64,000 bases of DNA from Hyposmocoma kahamanoa (GCF_003589595.1 NW_020654422.1:8916138-8980137); one strand, 5' to 3'; shown: positions 48,401-56,519, counted from the first letter of the stretch. Numbers and translations: made by a program. The notes: generated from the sequence alone by a model not told the origin.

Positions 48401-51400
48401 TATTGTGCTCTACAAAGTCGAATGCTTTGGTCATGTCCAAAAATATCCCTATTGTATTATTTCTATCATTTAAGTTTGTAATAATTTTGTGCATTATTTG
48501 AAAACATGCTAATTTCGTTGATTTACTCGCTCGAAAACCAAATTTATTTTTCTTAAATATGTCAAATTAATTTGTGTACCTCATTAGACGTTTATGTATC
48601 AACTTTTCAAAGATCTTGGATGTAACCGGCACAAGTAATGTAATCAGTCTTTAGTTAGTTATTTGCATCACCTTTTTTATGGACTGGTTTGATTATCGAC
48701 ATTTTAAGCAGATCTGGAAAAATACCTTCCTCAAACGACAAATTTATCAAATAGACCAGAACTGGAGCTAATTCAGTCTTACATTTTTTTGCTATATTAG
48801 TGGTTATTTCGTCATAACCCGCTGCATTTGTCTTATTTAATAAACCTATAGTAGTTATTACTTCTCCGATAGTAACTAGTTCGAGAAAAATGCTATGCAA
48901 TGTAATCGAACAATATGTATTACGACATTCACTTTATCTATACGTCTCTATCATATTCATGAAATAATTATTAAATTCCGTAGCAATACCTATTGAATCC
49001 CGAATTTCTTGTCATTTATTATTAACTGTCTAATAAAGTTATTCTCTAAAATGTAATTATTATTTCTTTCATTAATTAAATTCCAAGTTGCTTAACATTT
49101 ATTTTTATATTTATTTATGTAGTCATCGTTACAATTTTTTTGCGACATGTGAAGACATAGTTTTAGTATTTTTGACTATTTATTATATTTTTGTTTATTT
49201 ACACAGGAATAATTTTCATAATAGTTAAATCGCAGTTTCCGTTTAGTTAAACAGCTTTTTTTGAGACCAACTTCATCCATAAGGTTATCCATTTTGGTCT
49301 AATATATTTGTGGTTCACTTTAATTTTTATTTTTGGAAAACACAACCTATATAGAAGAATGAACCAGTCATAGAAACAAGCAAACGCCTTATTTAACTGT
49401 TTTCAACGGTAACTTCCGAAAATGACAGATTATACAGATAATTTCGAAATTTATTAATATTCTCGTCGGAATAATCTCTTTTAAATAAATAAAGTGTCTT
49501 TTCAGGAGTTGTCCTATTTTTATTGGGTATAACAAGTACTTGTGCCGTGTTGTCATCAGATAGAGCTAAATGCATCAATTTTCCGGAGGCCTTTTTTATA
49601 TTACTTATTATGAGGTACAGTCATGAGTCTAATCTTGTAACATCGTTTATATGCGATATCAATTGGTAGTTTTGAAGCATATCATTAAGGTAATTTGTTG
49701 TATGGTTTTGGCGAGTAGATTAATGTTAATGTTATAAGAAAGATCATTTCAAATAAAATTGTACCATGAGGTACATATGAATGCATCGCCCAAGGAGCAC
49801 ACTTTATACGCCATAAAACTGTTATATCTATAAACAGTCTTAATATGGTATTGATTTAGATAATAGTTCTCTATAAATGGTTTTAGAAAAAAGAAATTGT
49901 TCTTATAGACTTATTTCACTCAAGTCAAAATTTTAACACCTTCTTAATCCCAAACAACTTAATTAAGTATAATCTCTCTTAAGATTTACTCTTATAGTTC
50001 TTATTTTAAGTTCATCTGTAGAACAACTGATTATTTTTAGTAAAATTGTTCTATATACATTCAGTAAAGTCTACTAATACTCTAAAAACTAGTGTTCTTA
50101 AATTTATTCTAGATATATTTAATTTATAGACATTCTGTAGTGTTTGTACTTATTGGCCATCACGTTACAGCGCGTCTTCAGTAGATTTTATTTTAAAAAA
50201 TACTACGCAAAATAGATAAAGTAAAGAACATTAAAAGATCTGGTGGAGGTGGTGATATTAAGTCCTTGGATATTAAGGCACCTCATTCGATACAAACAGC
50301 GTTGCCAATGCCAATTATTCAAAATTCCCAAAAATCACGGTTAGATCTCCAAATTTGGGGAGGGCAAAGTTCATATTCCCCACAAATTCCCCACATCTCG
50401 AGTTTTCATTATTTATTAGAAATACATCGATTAAAAATATAATAAAAAATTAAGAAACTCAGAATGTAATAATCTATTACGTTTGCTGTGAATGTAAACA
50501 GAATGTAAAAAGTAAAGCTATTATAAAATTAAATGACCTCAAATCGTTTATTTATTTTAATAATAATAATAATAACGTACACACTCAACATAGCCCCGCA
50601 CTAGGGAAACCCTGTGCCGCGGATGCCATGGATACACACGTAGACAACCACAAGTTACACCCAAACTCACGAAAGAAATAAATGTAGGCCATACAAATAT
50701 TTCTCCCGACCAGGGAATCGAACCTGGGACCTCTGCATGGCAGTCCGGCATGGTAACCGTTCGACCACGGAGGCAGTTATATTAATTATAAAATTAGTTT
50801 GATTCAATATTAACCTATAATTAGTCTGAACAAAAAATCATTTTTCTTTGCCTTACAAAATTAAGTAAATGGATTATTTGTTGTGCATTTGTTACACTAT
50901 GTATTTGTGACATGTTAATGTTAGAAATAATCAATGAGTTTCGACCTATATTTAATATTTAAAGTTAACGAGTGTTAAGTTGTGGTGTAGAAGTACCAAC
51001 TGCTCGGCTTTGCTTATCAATAGCTGATTTCGTTTTGATTCATACCGGGGACCGGCTAAGCGGGAGAAAGAATCGCGAACTCAACACGCACCGACTGGTA
51101 ATTTAACAATTCAGAACCAAGTGCTCTAATAATAATTCTATTTAAACTGTTTGTTAATAATACGAGAGATGTGCGATGTTGAAAAACACGTCGATGTAGT
51201 CCATCACAGTGTTTCTAACAGTAACGATCAAACTAGCGATGCATCAGCAATTGATAGATTAAACAAAATGATAACATGTTAGAATCCCCACATTTTCCTC
51301 ACATAGCGCCAATCCCCACAAAACCCCCAATCTAGTAGAAACCCCACAATTTGGGGAATTCCGCACAAATTGGCAACACTGGATACAATAGTCGTAATTC

Positions 51401-54400
51401 CCGCTCGGGCCGGTTATGGCCAGCATTTGTTTGTTGACAAATAAGTGATAAAAATAATTGAAATGAGCGCGTAAACTACTGTACTTCAATGTTGTGTATG
51501 TGTATTGTGCCGTCTGTCAATAGAATACAGTGAAATCATTGTGTCAAATGTGGTTGGCGTGAAGAAATAACCTCAATTTTGTAATGAAAATGTTATTTCT
51601 TCCAACATAAGTAAGGTATGTCATTAAAATATTCCTTATATTTATATGATAGGGAATTTATCCACCTTTCTAGTCATATATAACACATTCCATATAATTA
51701 TACAGAAAAACATTTTTATGCGACAAATTGGATTTTTTTCAATTGTTTCTTTGCCCTAGTGTTTTTTTTTGACTAATATATATATTAGTCATTCTTAGTC
51801 AGAAATACAATATAAGTAGCCGAGAAAATTTTTTTTTTTTAAAAGTAAATCTAAGTTGAAATTAGCTAGAAGAAGCCTAGAACTTCTTGGAAATTTGTGA
51901 GTTATTTTTTAGTTTTATGACAGGTTTTACATCACTTTTCACAATGTATTTAAAGTCGCACGTCAATTCGCGTTTTCTAACCGATTAGACATTGCGCGAA
52001 AAAGTCAGGAATATTGTATCTAATTTCGTCATGTTGTTTCGCAATTTTGACAGTTTATATTTTGTAAGCCATTAAACTTGAAATCTATTAGTATTAAGAG
52101 AATTGCGTCTTATGTTTGTAACGTTTTAGTATTTTGGTTTTAAAATAGTATTACTAAGAAAACTATCAAAGACTATAAATTATCTAAAAACTGTCTACAA
52201 GACTAAATAAAAACTGTCTACATCCTATAAATGGTCTTGTAGCATTCGAGAAGGGTTACTTGAGAAAATAGATAAGAATCACTCTTAACACTACATATAG
52301 ATAGTTTCTCAAAGCACTCTTGTGATCTACTAATAAAGTTGTGCCCACTTTTACTTTAAATTATCTAGAAACCTTCTTCGAGATGTCTTGACGGAATTTG
52401 AACTCTTAAAATATTCAATCGAATTAAATTCTGTTAGATATCCTATAGTATATATTTAGATGTGGGTGTGCTGTTTGGGAGTACACGTTCAAGGTATTTA
52501 TTTATTCTGTTTTAGGAACGAGAAATTCAAACAAAATTTAAAAGCACACTATGGTATATACAATGTGGGGGTACTATTTGTATAATATGGGCACTACTAC
52601 ATATAATATGGACATCGTTACAATCTAATATTAGTTTATTAAACATTCATTTATAAATACCTAGGAGGACTTGCAAAGCAACTTAAAATGAAATGAGAAC
52701 CTAAAACAGACGTTTTTCAATCACACGGGAAATCGGATATTTGACATTAAAAAATACGAATTCTACTTTTTGTTTGATAACGAAAACAGAAGGTGCTGGT
52801 AGTGAACTATGGGGGCCGAAACATGATTGACTAAACAGAAAAAAACACAATGTTTGTTTGTTTTCATTTAAGGAAAAATCAGTTTCATTCGATTGTTATT
52901 TTCAATGAAATTTTCTTTCCCATCTTTCATAATAAACACGTCGGCGACTATAAGCTTATTTTACAATAACATAGTATATTAAATTTTTTTAAGTTAAATG
53001 TTCAAACATTGTGCAATGAATTTCTCCACATCTACCTCACACGCTTCAAAACCTATGCAACCACGATACCATAATCGCCAGGGAGGACGCACTTTTACTT
53101 GTCATTTGCCTATTTCAAAATTATATAAGTACGTATTTCTAATTGAATACATAGATGGATTTTTTTCGTTTTACAATATATAGGACTGGTTTAAGGTTTA
53201 AATTAAAATTAACTCTTGGGGTCCGAAATGAGGATTTTGCTTATAAATGCTTTTTTACGTCTCTCGTAAAAAACACAAGTTTTATGCAAATCGAGCTCCG
53301 GAAAAGTACAATAGAATTTTTTTTTTAATTTAAGTGGTTAAGTCATGGATTTCTTGGGAATATTAATGATGTATTATAACCAATTGCTGCAACAAGTTCA
53401 TTCGAGATAATACGTACATTATTATTTCAAATTTATTTACTGAAATATTTCAATAATCTCGTTTCATCCATCAAGTTGTTTTTTAAGACTTAATGGGAAG
53501 TAAAGAATGAATATTGCCGAAACAGATTTATAAGGCGAGTGTGAGCAGGCTATTGGTAAGACTGGGATGCACAAAAAGATTCTCACTACGACGTACCCTT
53601 CCTTTCCTGTACATCTGGTGTGCACCTTGGATCACAATCGGCGAGCACCACAGATATATATCTAAATAGATGCCGTAAGTGTACCTACTTCGCTTATAAA
53701 CGCTAAGTTGCCGCTGCTACGCTTCAGCCCGGCCTCACGGCCGGGCCGCGATAACTCGCGGTCACGCACGGTCGCGAAAACGCGAAAAATGCCTAATTGT
53801 GCCATTAGAAACTGCTAAGAAAAACACCACAGCTGTGAGAAGATAAATAAACAGGAACCTTGCCTTACAGTTATGTAATTTTGTAATCAAACAAGTATTA
53901 GCCGCGTGATTCGTATACATTGCGGGTTTTACTTGATGCGGTATACTTGGGGTCCTTCTTTAGAACGCCATGAATATAGAACGAGCGATACTTTCATATA
54001 ATGCTTTCAGTTTCGTGGTACGGCCGCTTCTTCATGTTTTTGGTCAAATTTTACGATTAGTGTGTTCACTTTATGCAATACAGTTTTCGATTCTCATCGA
54101 TTTTGGAAACAAAAGGATGATAATTCTTAAGACCTTTAAAAAATTATAAAAAATATTCTATAAAGTTTGTAGTTGTTTTTTTTTAGTTGTTTGGAACAAC
54201 TTTTTTTTCAAAACATGTATCAATAAAGAACTTAATTATCTTATTCAGGTATTATTTTACTATAACAATTATTTCAAAGCTTCTTACAATCAACAAATAC
54301 TTGAAAAATCCTTTTTCTAATACGTGCTGCGTTTACGATTTAATCTATCGCTATAGTACCGAACGGTTTTCCTCTTAACTAAATAGCGCTTCTGACGTCA

Positions 54401-56519
54401 CGTGTACCTCCTAGTACAAAAAATGTGACAAGCTTGGTTTTCATACAGATCGCTGTGTCTATTTACATATATGTCTGCGGCGAGTACCTTACATCAATTG
54501 ACAAATCCTTTCACCATGATGGCAAGCCATCGAGAGACACGATAAGATGTAGTTGGTACGAGTAAGAGTACCCTTATGCCCTGTAGCCTCTGCGTGTCCC
54601 GATAGGGAAAGAGCATGAAGTGTATGTATACATGAATGAAATATAAACTAAAAAAATATAAATTATATATTAAACCATATAAGTAAGATTTAGTCAAAAG
54701 AATAGCAGGGAAATGACCTATCGCAAGTTCTAAATATTCGCTTCACCGTGTGGCATATTATCTGCTTCGGGGGCCGATAACATTTATGCCGGTTTTTACG
54801 TGATGTGAAATTTATACGGGTGATTTATCTTGCATTCATATTGCATTACTCGCCAAATTGTGAGGTGTGTTATCGTATCATTCCCTTAAACATATATTTT
54901 TACTGTCACCTTTAAACTAATTTGGGTTTGTTATAATCTCTTGTCATTTTTCACAAATTTTCATATTACTTTAAACAAAATTTATTAAAAAAAAGAATCT
55001 TGATTCTGACAGTGAGACGCCTCTACGAGTTGATACATCACTACATGCATAGATAGCTATTGTTTGTAGAAATCGAAACGTGAATAAAATTTAAAAAGCA
55101 TGATTTTCGTTGCATTTTTATCATCTTTATATTCTAAAAGGATTATATTTAAAGTCAGTTCTACCTTCATATAAATGCACATTTAACGTGATTCTTATTT
55201 AGTCGTACAGGCATCGTGGTTTCTCGTTAAAAATGTATCCGCTATATCGGACCGAAGTTGGCGAGTGGTGTGCCACCACAACGACCGTCTGATGCAATAT
55301 TCAGTCACATTAGTAATTAGCTACGTTGTACAGTGTAAGCACATTGTACCCCAGTATGATCTACGTTATCTAACAGGTTTGCTATTTCATTATTATCTAT
55401 GCTAAATAGGTATCTTTTATCTTTTTTACCACGTTATTGTTTGGTTGAATAGCTTGACATTTCGACGCAATTAAGTACATTCAGCATAAATGATTGGAGA
55501 AATGCAAGTAGTGTAAAAACTGTCGTATTATATTAATAGTCGTATTTTGTGGACGAGAATGCAGGGTTTTTAAGGATCAAACCTGTATTCCCAACAATAC
55601 CAAACAACTTTAGTACCAGTAAAAATCTTTTTCGATTTCCTAAAATAATAGAAGTAAAGTTATTTGTTTCATTGCGTTGGCAGGCGTTCGAATAAAGCTG
55701 GACATAGGCTTTTTGGATGCGTGTCCGGCATGTCCGGCTTTTGTTATGCTTTTTATATTTGGACAGCCAATTATAGTCCATTAAATGATTAAAAAAGCTT
55801 GGTCTTACGTTTCTAAAAATTATCGTATTAAATTACGACACAAAATCATTTAAAATGTGGGGTGTTCGACCTTTTTACCCAAATGTCTGGCTAAACGTCT
55901 ATCTGTCCGGCAATTCGGTTTTAAGACCTGGCAGCTCTAGCTAAGACAGTACTACGCTCCACAATCGGATTTACAACTGAATCGATAATAGAATACATTT
56001 GTGTTTAATGAAGTAGTTGATGACCCTTATATTAAAAAAAAGTTAAAACAAAATGTTTATGTCACCTGCTGTAATATCATTGCCTATTGAAACAGTCAAA
56101 AACAAAACGGTGGTATTTTGTAAAGGCTGTACATCAATCTCATTTGAATTTTTGGGACACAGGCGAATTTAATTATTAACGCAACTAATTTTAATCATGT
56201 TAACTCTTTTTAACTTTTAATTGATAAATCAAATAATACATTAAATAGGTTACCAATGCAACTGTCATATTTCGCAAAACTCGAACATCTTCGAATCGAT
56301 AATAGTTTCATTGCTTTTTTTTATTTTAGATTTATTGTAAGAATTACAAATTAGGTAATCTTAACCAAACTTCTAATTAGAGTTAAAAACTTGTACTGGA
56401 GTTGGAATATATAATATAATATATAGAAAATAATAATATAAGGAAAGCGAATGAAGTGGTTGGCTCACCTGAGATCCCGTCGTAGGTCCACCATTCCTCC
56501 CAGCTGACGCCGCCGACGG
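28731..56519 (-). CDS. CARPB: Carbonic anhydrase-related protein (CA10/CA11-type), nine exons, 5' end missing
   Basis: Gene model joined from nine exons: 56519-56469, 39920-39784, 36989-36798, 35678-35583, 33495-33429, 32937-32783, 29535-29404, 28878-28830, 28753-28731. All have AG acceptors and GT donors and the phases agree, giving 299 codons and a TGA stop. Residues run from the WEEWWTYDG start of the domain to a short basic tail, the layout of secreted CARP proteins related to vertebrate CA10/CA11. Aligned from family knowledge to CA2, His64, His94, His96, His107 and Thr199 are kept, but His119 is Gln, so normal zinc catalysis is doubtful; CARPs are regarded as non-catalytic. Two central cysteines (SLCNK, PACFE) fit the CA10 disulfide; NET, NIT and NFS sequons suggest secretion. 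The exon with the start Met and signal peptide was not found. Assignment to CARPB rather than CARPA is inference. Confidence 0.93.
28830..28878 (-). CDS. CARPB: CARP exon 8 (C-terminal extension)
   Basis: 49-bp exon, acceptor TTATTTTTCAG, donor GTAATT. Reads YPGKTCPSMHRNMHYK and ends in phase 1. A short Cys-containing tail after TNIxF is also present in CA10 (GKDCP...), so this tail is a family trait and supports CARP rather than catalytic CA identity. Confidence 0.9.
29035..29275 (-). mobile_element. tRNA-derived SINE D in CARP intron 7
   Basis: The plus strand shows GTTGGGGACTTGACACG, GCAGGTTTCACCACGATATT, AATTAAATTTCGCG and the tRNA-like head in complement (CCTCTGCTTAAGAGGCGGTA). The B box region is partly lost compared with 33915-34187. 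It makes up nearly half of the 525-bp intron and lies in the gene's orientation. Confidence 0.75.
29404..29535 (-). CDS. CARPB: CARP exon 7 (LHALRRLMQG...)
   Basis: 132-bp exon of 44 codons with acceptor TTTATTCAG and donor GTACAT. Reads LHALRRLMQGDSRHPKAPLG, then NNFRPPQPLHHRAVRTNIDF, the C-terminal part of the CA fold. The NNxRPPQPL and R-TNI-F motifs are those of CA10-like proteins. Phase 0 at both ends. Confidence 0.95.
29572..29633 (+). repeat. Dispersed repeat A fragment cut by a MITE
   Basis: AAGTGACAAAGACGAACAAG and AACACCTGTCCATG, then replaced by the palindromic element at 29634. Confidence 0.55.
29634..30023. mobile_element. 390-bp MITE with very long inverted ends, CARP intron 6
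   Basis: The left arm (TACAAGCCTACCGCTTAACT ... GGAGGAGT ... AAGATTTTTCTGAC) is matched by the complement of the right arm (TACAAGCCTGTTGCTTAACT ... GGAGGAGT ... AAGATTTTTCTGAC). The arms are about 125 bp with scattered differences, leaving a short AT-rich centre. No coding potential. Begins inside repeat A. Confidence 0.8.
30024..32782. other. Remainder of CARP intron 6, no recognised feature
   Basis: AT-rich intronic DNA without recognised repeats. Short open frames only. Confidence 0.45.
32783..32937 (-). CDS. CARPB: CARP exon 6 (MTYDGST...ETVTW)
   Basis: 155-bp exon, acceptor TTTGTAATAG, donor GTTTGA (weak). Reads LSVRGLLPDTEYYMTYDGST, then APACFETVTWVIINKPIYI. This holds the conserved YDGS-T-x-P segment around the CA2 Thr199 position, the second conserved cysteine (PACFE) and the ETVTW strand shared by all alpha carbonic anhydrases. 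Ends in phase 0 with two Gln codons. Confidence 0.94.
33063..33329. mobile_element. 267-bp MITE in CARP intron 5
   Basis: Ends TACGTAAAAGTCATAGCATA and, in complement, TACATAAAAGTCATAGCATA; similarity continues to TATGGT. The interior is GC-richer with GCTATGC/GCATAGC hairpin. It fills over half of the 491-bp intron between exons 5 and 6. TA at each end may be the target duplication. Confidence 0.78.
33429..33495 (-). CDS. CARPB: CARP exon 5 (LGDLSNPEL...)
   Basis: 67-bp exon with acceptor TTTTTTGCAG and donor GTACAT. Reads LGDLSNPELRILTEELENIKYG and ends in phase 1; the split Gly codon is completed by GA from exon 6. It corresponds to the surface helix of the CA fold that follows the SISLLLQ strand. 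Confidence 0.92.
33915..34187 (-). mobile_element. tRNA-derived SINE D, full copy, CARP intron 4
   Basis: Minus strand head GCCGTGGTAGCCCAATGGTT (A-box region), GTGGATTCGAATCCGGGCTC (B box), body ATTTAATTTGAAATGAATTT and end near GGGTCGATGATG. The plus-strand 124-codon open frame that runs into it is therefore not a gene. Other copies 29035 and 43205. Confidence 0.82.
34188..35582. other. CARP intron 4, unique part
   Basis: No recognised feature. A frame at 34510-34743 begins with TTG and shows no family resemblance. Confidence 0.4.
35583..35678 (-). CDS. CARPB: CARP exon 4 (IQIFGFN...)
   Basis: 96-bp exon of exactly 32 codons, acceptor TTTTGTTTCAG, donor GTAAAG. Reads IQIFGFNSQLYSNFSEA, then QGIVSISLLLQ, matching the CA10 stretch VQLIHxNxELYxN. 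The second residue, Gln, sits at the position of the third zinc ligand (CA2 His119). An NFS sequon is present. Phase 0 at both ends. Confidence 0.94.
36470..36600 (-). repeat. Repeat G fragment, CARP intron 3
   Basis: AAAACCGACCTCAAAAGTCA, TCATCCCCTAGTGTGCCA and GAGGTGGAATATTTTTTTC, the complement of the 3' half of repeat G. Confidence 0.65.
36798..36989 (-). CDS. CARPB: CARP exon 3 (zinc-site exon)
   Basis: 192-bp exon of 64 codons, phase 0 at both ends, with a pyrimidine-rich acceptor ending TTCACAG and donor GTAAGT. It reads INGLISNTGHSV (His at the CA2 His64 position), then GGPLSYKYQF, EIHIHYG (His at CA2 positions 94 and 96) and GSEHAVNGYSFPAE (His107). Sequons NET and NIT lie before the GGP motif. 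The next residues, on exon 4, are IQIFG, where active enzymes have His119 and this protein has Gln. Confidence 0.95.
37021..37347. other. CARP intron 2, unique part
   Basis: No recognised feature. Confidence 0.4.
37348..37530 (+). mobile_element. tRNA-derived SINE C, CARP intron 2
   Basis: Head CGGTGGCCCAACTGTTTGCA, CTGTGAGCGCTGGATGAG, B box AGATTCGATTCCTGG; body CTTTTCTGAATTGCTTTTGG and GTAGTGAGACCAAATAATTA. Confidence 0.7.
37675..37720. repeat. 46-bp near-perfect palindrome
   Basis: Two 23-bp arms without spacer, 22 of 23 pairs complementary; left arm begins ATACAACTATTATGTCC and the centre is AATGCATT. Lies a few bases before SINE B. Confidence 0.9.
37726..37960 (+). mobile_element. tRNA-derived SINE B, CARP intron 2
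   Basis: GACTCCGTGGCCGAACGGTT, GGATTCTATTCCCAGACCGG, ATTTGTATGGCCTACATTTA, ending in a (TTA)n-like tail. Confidence 0.78.
37961..39089. other. CARP intron 2, no recognised feature
   Basis: AT-rich unique intron DNA. Confidence 0.4.
39090..39595 (+). mobile_element. LINE 3' fragment, CARP intron 2
   Basis: Plus strand reads YKNNIAFKVLLG in one frame, then after a frame change DGFRALLGRRAASLLLRVVS, DRIDSPIMLNCMRLHPG and a stop at about 39404. This is the YNN-FRVLLG ... FRALLRKRAASLL segment after the RT of the LINE family also seen at 16693-17058. The following AT-rich stretch with GATAAATAAACC near 39580 is probably its 3' UTR. The long open frames on either strand here are by-products. Confidence 0.65.
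39784..39920 (-). CDS. CARPB: CARP exon 2 (FWGLINPEW...HIDKHR)
   Basis: 137-bp exon, acceptor TTTTGTGGCAG and donor GTACTA. Reads FWGLINPEWSLCNKGRRQ, then LEPEKLLFDPNL and HIDKHR, the N-terminal core of CARP proteins with the first conserved cysteine (SLCNKG) and the RRQSPV segment typical of all alpha carbonic anhydrases. Starts in phase 1 and ends in phase 0. The opposite strand carries an unrelated 91-codon open frame over this exon, which is a shadow. The exon is much more GC-rich than the flanking intron sequence. Confidence 0.95.
39921..40689. other. Start of large CARP intron 1, unique DNA
   Basis: No recognised feature. The 83-codon frame at 40192-40443 starts with a non-ATG codon and shows no family resemblance. 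Confidence 0.35.
40690..40900 (+). mobile_element. tRNA-derived SINE F, decayed copy
   Basis: CGTTTCGTAGCTCAGTTGGA, GGTTTGAATTCAGCCGG, then AACAAGTGGAGTAATTTCAC. The 5' leader of 20905 is missing. Confidence 0.72.
40901..42149. other. CARP intron 1, no recognised feature
   Basis: Only a low-complexity ACTAC-rich stretch at 41270-41310 stands out. Confidence 0.4.
42150..42280. mobile_element. Small inverted-repeat element (about 130 bp)
   Basis: Perfect 22-bp inverted arms at 42163-42184 and 42247-42268 (core AAGAGCACGTCAAGCTTG), extended on both sides with a 2-nt gap (GTACAG...; ...ACTT). About 60 bp between the arms, with ATGCCGCTTACGATAAGAGC. Confidence 0.78.
42367..42780 (+). repeat. Degenerate tandem repeat, unit about 146-162 bp, three units
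   Basis: Units start near 42380, 42526 and 42688. Shared words: AAATCAAGTTG, TTAA-A-A-CGGTGGGG, GTCAC/GTCATG followed by TTTCCnTTA and ATAAAC. The third copy is the most diverged. Confidence 0.6.
43078..43098. repeat. Interstitial telomere-like (TTAGG)4
   Basis: Four GGTTA units plus G, the insect telomere repeat, flanked by TCGAGG on the left and ATTTCGAGG on the right. Confidence 0.85.
43205..43430 (-). mobile_element. SINE D, copy without the tRNA head
   Basis: Plus strand ATCAACCCATTTATATGTCC, CACTGCTGGGCACGGGTC, GTTGGGGACCTTACACG, AATTAAATTTCGCAC. It ends where the tRNA-like head would begin. Confidence 0.75.
43590..43800 (+). repeat. Diverged direct duplication, about 142-bp period
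   Basis: CCTCCGTATGCCAATTTTCA near 43600 and CCTCCGCATACCAATTTTCA near 43742, each followed by CCG...AGCAAGT and CAGCCATT/CGCCATTTT. Produces the overlapping open frames here. Confidence 0.55.
43801..45112. other. CARP intron 1, no recognised feature
   Basis: AT-rich unique DNA. Confidence 0.4.
45113..45135 (+). mobile_element. Orphan hAT-like end
   Basis: CAGTGTTGCCAGATGGTTAC resembles the end of the hAT element at 50297 (CAGCGTTGCCAAT), but no partner end was found nearby. Confidence 0.3.
45397..45434. repeat. (TA)n microsatellite
   Basis: Uninterrupted TA dinucleotide run of about 38 bp. Confidence 0.9.
45435..47464. other. CARP intron 1, purine-rich patch, otherwise nothing
   Basis: 45525-45665 is purine-rich on the plus strand and reads ENEARKEYKRIKDVATDVVG in one frame, perhaps a LINE relic. 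The word GGGGTAAGAGAAAC occurs at 46059 and 46260. No gene called. Confidence 0.3.
47934..48494 (-). pseudogene. LINE reverse transcriptase remnant with internal deletion
   Basis: Longest open part of the LINE. It joins motif A (FLDMTKAFDFVEH) directly to the post-RT domain through KVCNKINSYVYMMSKL. The residues between, including YxDD, are absent, so it cannot encode an active polymerase. A frameshift after GIVLEK separates it from the last 45 codons. Confidence 0.85.
48655..48900 (-). pseudogene. LINE reverse transcriptase remnant, N-terminal fingers
   Basis: Reads TNAAGYDEITTNIAKKC, LAPVLVYLINLSFEEG and KPVHKKGD, the conserved first RT blocks. Part of the same element as 47934-48494, offset by frameshifts. 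Confidence 0.85.
49790..50025 (-). repeat. Dispersed repeat E, copy 2
   Basis: Complement of 97-325 with scattered differences. Located between the LINE and the hAT element. Confidence 0.65.
50297..51381. mobile_element. Non-autonomous hAT-like element with 8-bp target duplication
   Basis: Left end CAGCGTTGCCAAT, right end complement CAGTGTTGCCAATTTG. Flanks are GATACAAA (50289-50296) and GATACAAT (51382-51389), 7 of 8 identical, the 8-bp duplication typical of hAT. Both subterminal regions repeat CCCCACAAA/TTGGGG words. No transposase. A SINE B lies nested at 50548-50778. Confidence 0.85.
50548..50778 (-). mobile_element. tRNA-derived SINE B nested in the hAT element
   Basis: Complement: TGCCTCCGTGGTCGAACGGT, B box GGTTCGATTCCCTGG, ATTTGTATGGCCTACATTTA, with a (TTA)n tail at the plus-strand left side. 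Confidence 0.82.
51390..53650. other. CARP intron 1, no recognised feature
   Basis: AT-rich DNA; homopolymer T runs near 51760 and 51830. Short open frames only. Confidence 0.4.
53651..54476 (-). mobile_element. Mariner B deletion derivative
   Basis: Left end CAGATATATATCTAAATAG and complement of right end CAGACATATATGTAAATAGA form the termini. The minus strand from about 54476 to 53900 matches the first 0.4 kb of mariner B (CTTAAGAATTATCATCC, GAAAGTATCGCTCGTTC), with extra DNA at 54190-54400. All catalytic blocks are missing. A GC-rich double hairpin at 53727-53761 lies inside. Confidence 0.72.
54477..56468. other. CARP intron 1, no recognised feature
   Basis: TGTCCGGC occurs three times between 55722 and 55915, perhaps part of an unrecognised repeat. 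Otherwise unique AT-rich DNA up to exon 1. Confidence 0.35.
56469..56519 (-). CDS. CARPB: CARP exon 1 of those visible (domain start)
   Basis: 51-bp exon. Acceptor TTGATTGCAG precedes it and donor GTGAGC follows. It enters with two bases of a split codon and reads VGGVSWEEWWTYDGIS, ending in phase 1; the last G joins GT of the next exon to give Gly. The W-W-Y pattern is the conserved start of the carbonic anhydrase-like domain in CA10/CA11-type proteins. The exon is separated from the next by a 16,548-bp intron. An upstream exon supplying the first base of the split codon and a signal peptide must exist, but I found no convincing candidate up to the window end. Confidence 0.9.

Larger units (their letters stand above)
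47465..49640 (-). mobile_element. LINE, 5'-truncated and internally deleted
   Basis: Minus strand, in order: end of the endonuclease (HLALSDDNTAQVLVIP), linker (IRPKWITLWMK..., ATWNLINERNNN), RT start (AAGYDEITTNIAKK, FEEGIFPDLLKMSIIKPVHK), GFRASKSTKLACFQ, RT motif A (IGIFLDMTKAFDFVEHNILL), then a jump to the C-terminal domain (TLLTAYYGHVESNLRYGFLL, CRPLFQRLGIMSLP) and a tail (NSLPDSLKWQPINRFK, stop at 47797-47795). The palm part with the YADD motif is missing. The 3' end near 47465-47500 has AATAAA and a TGATTTGATTTGATC tail. Confidence 0.88.
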
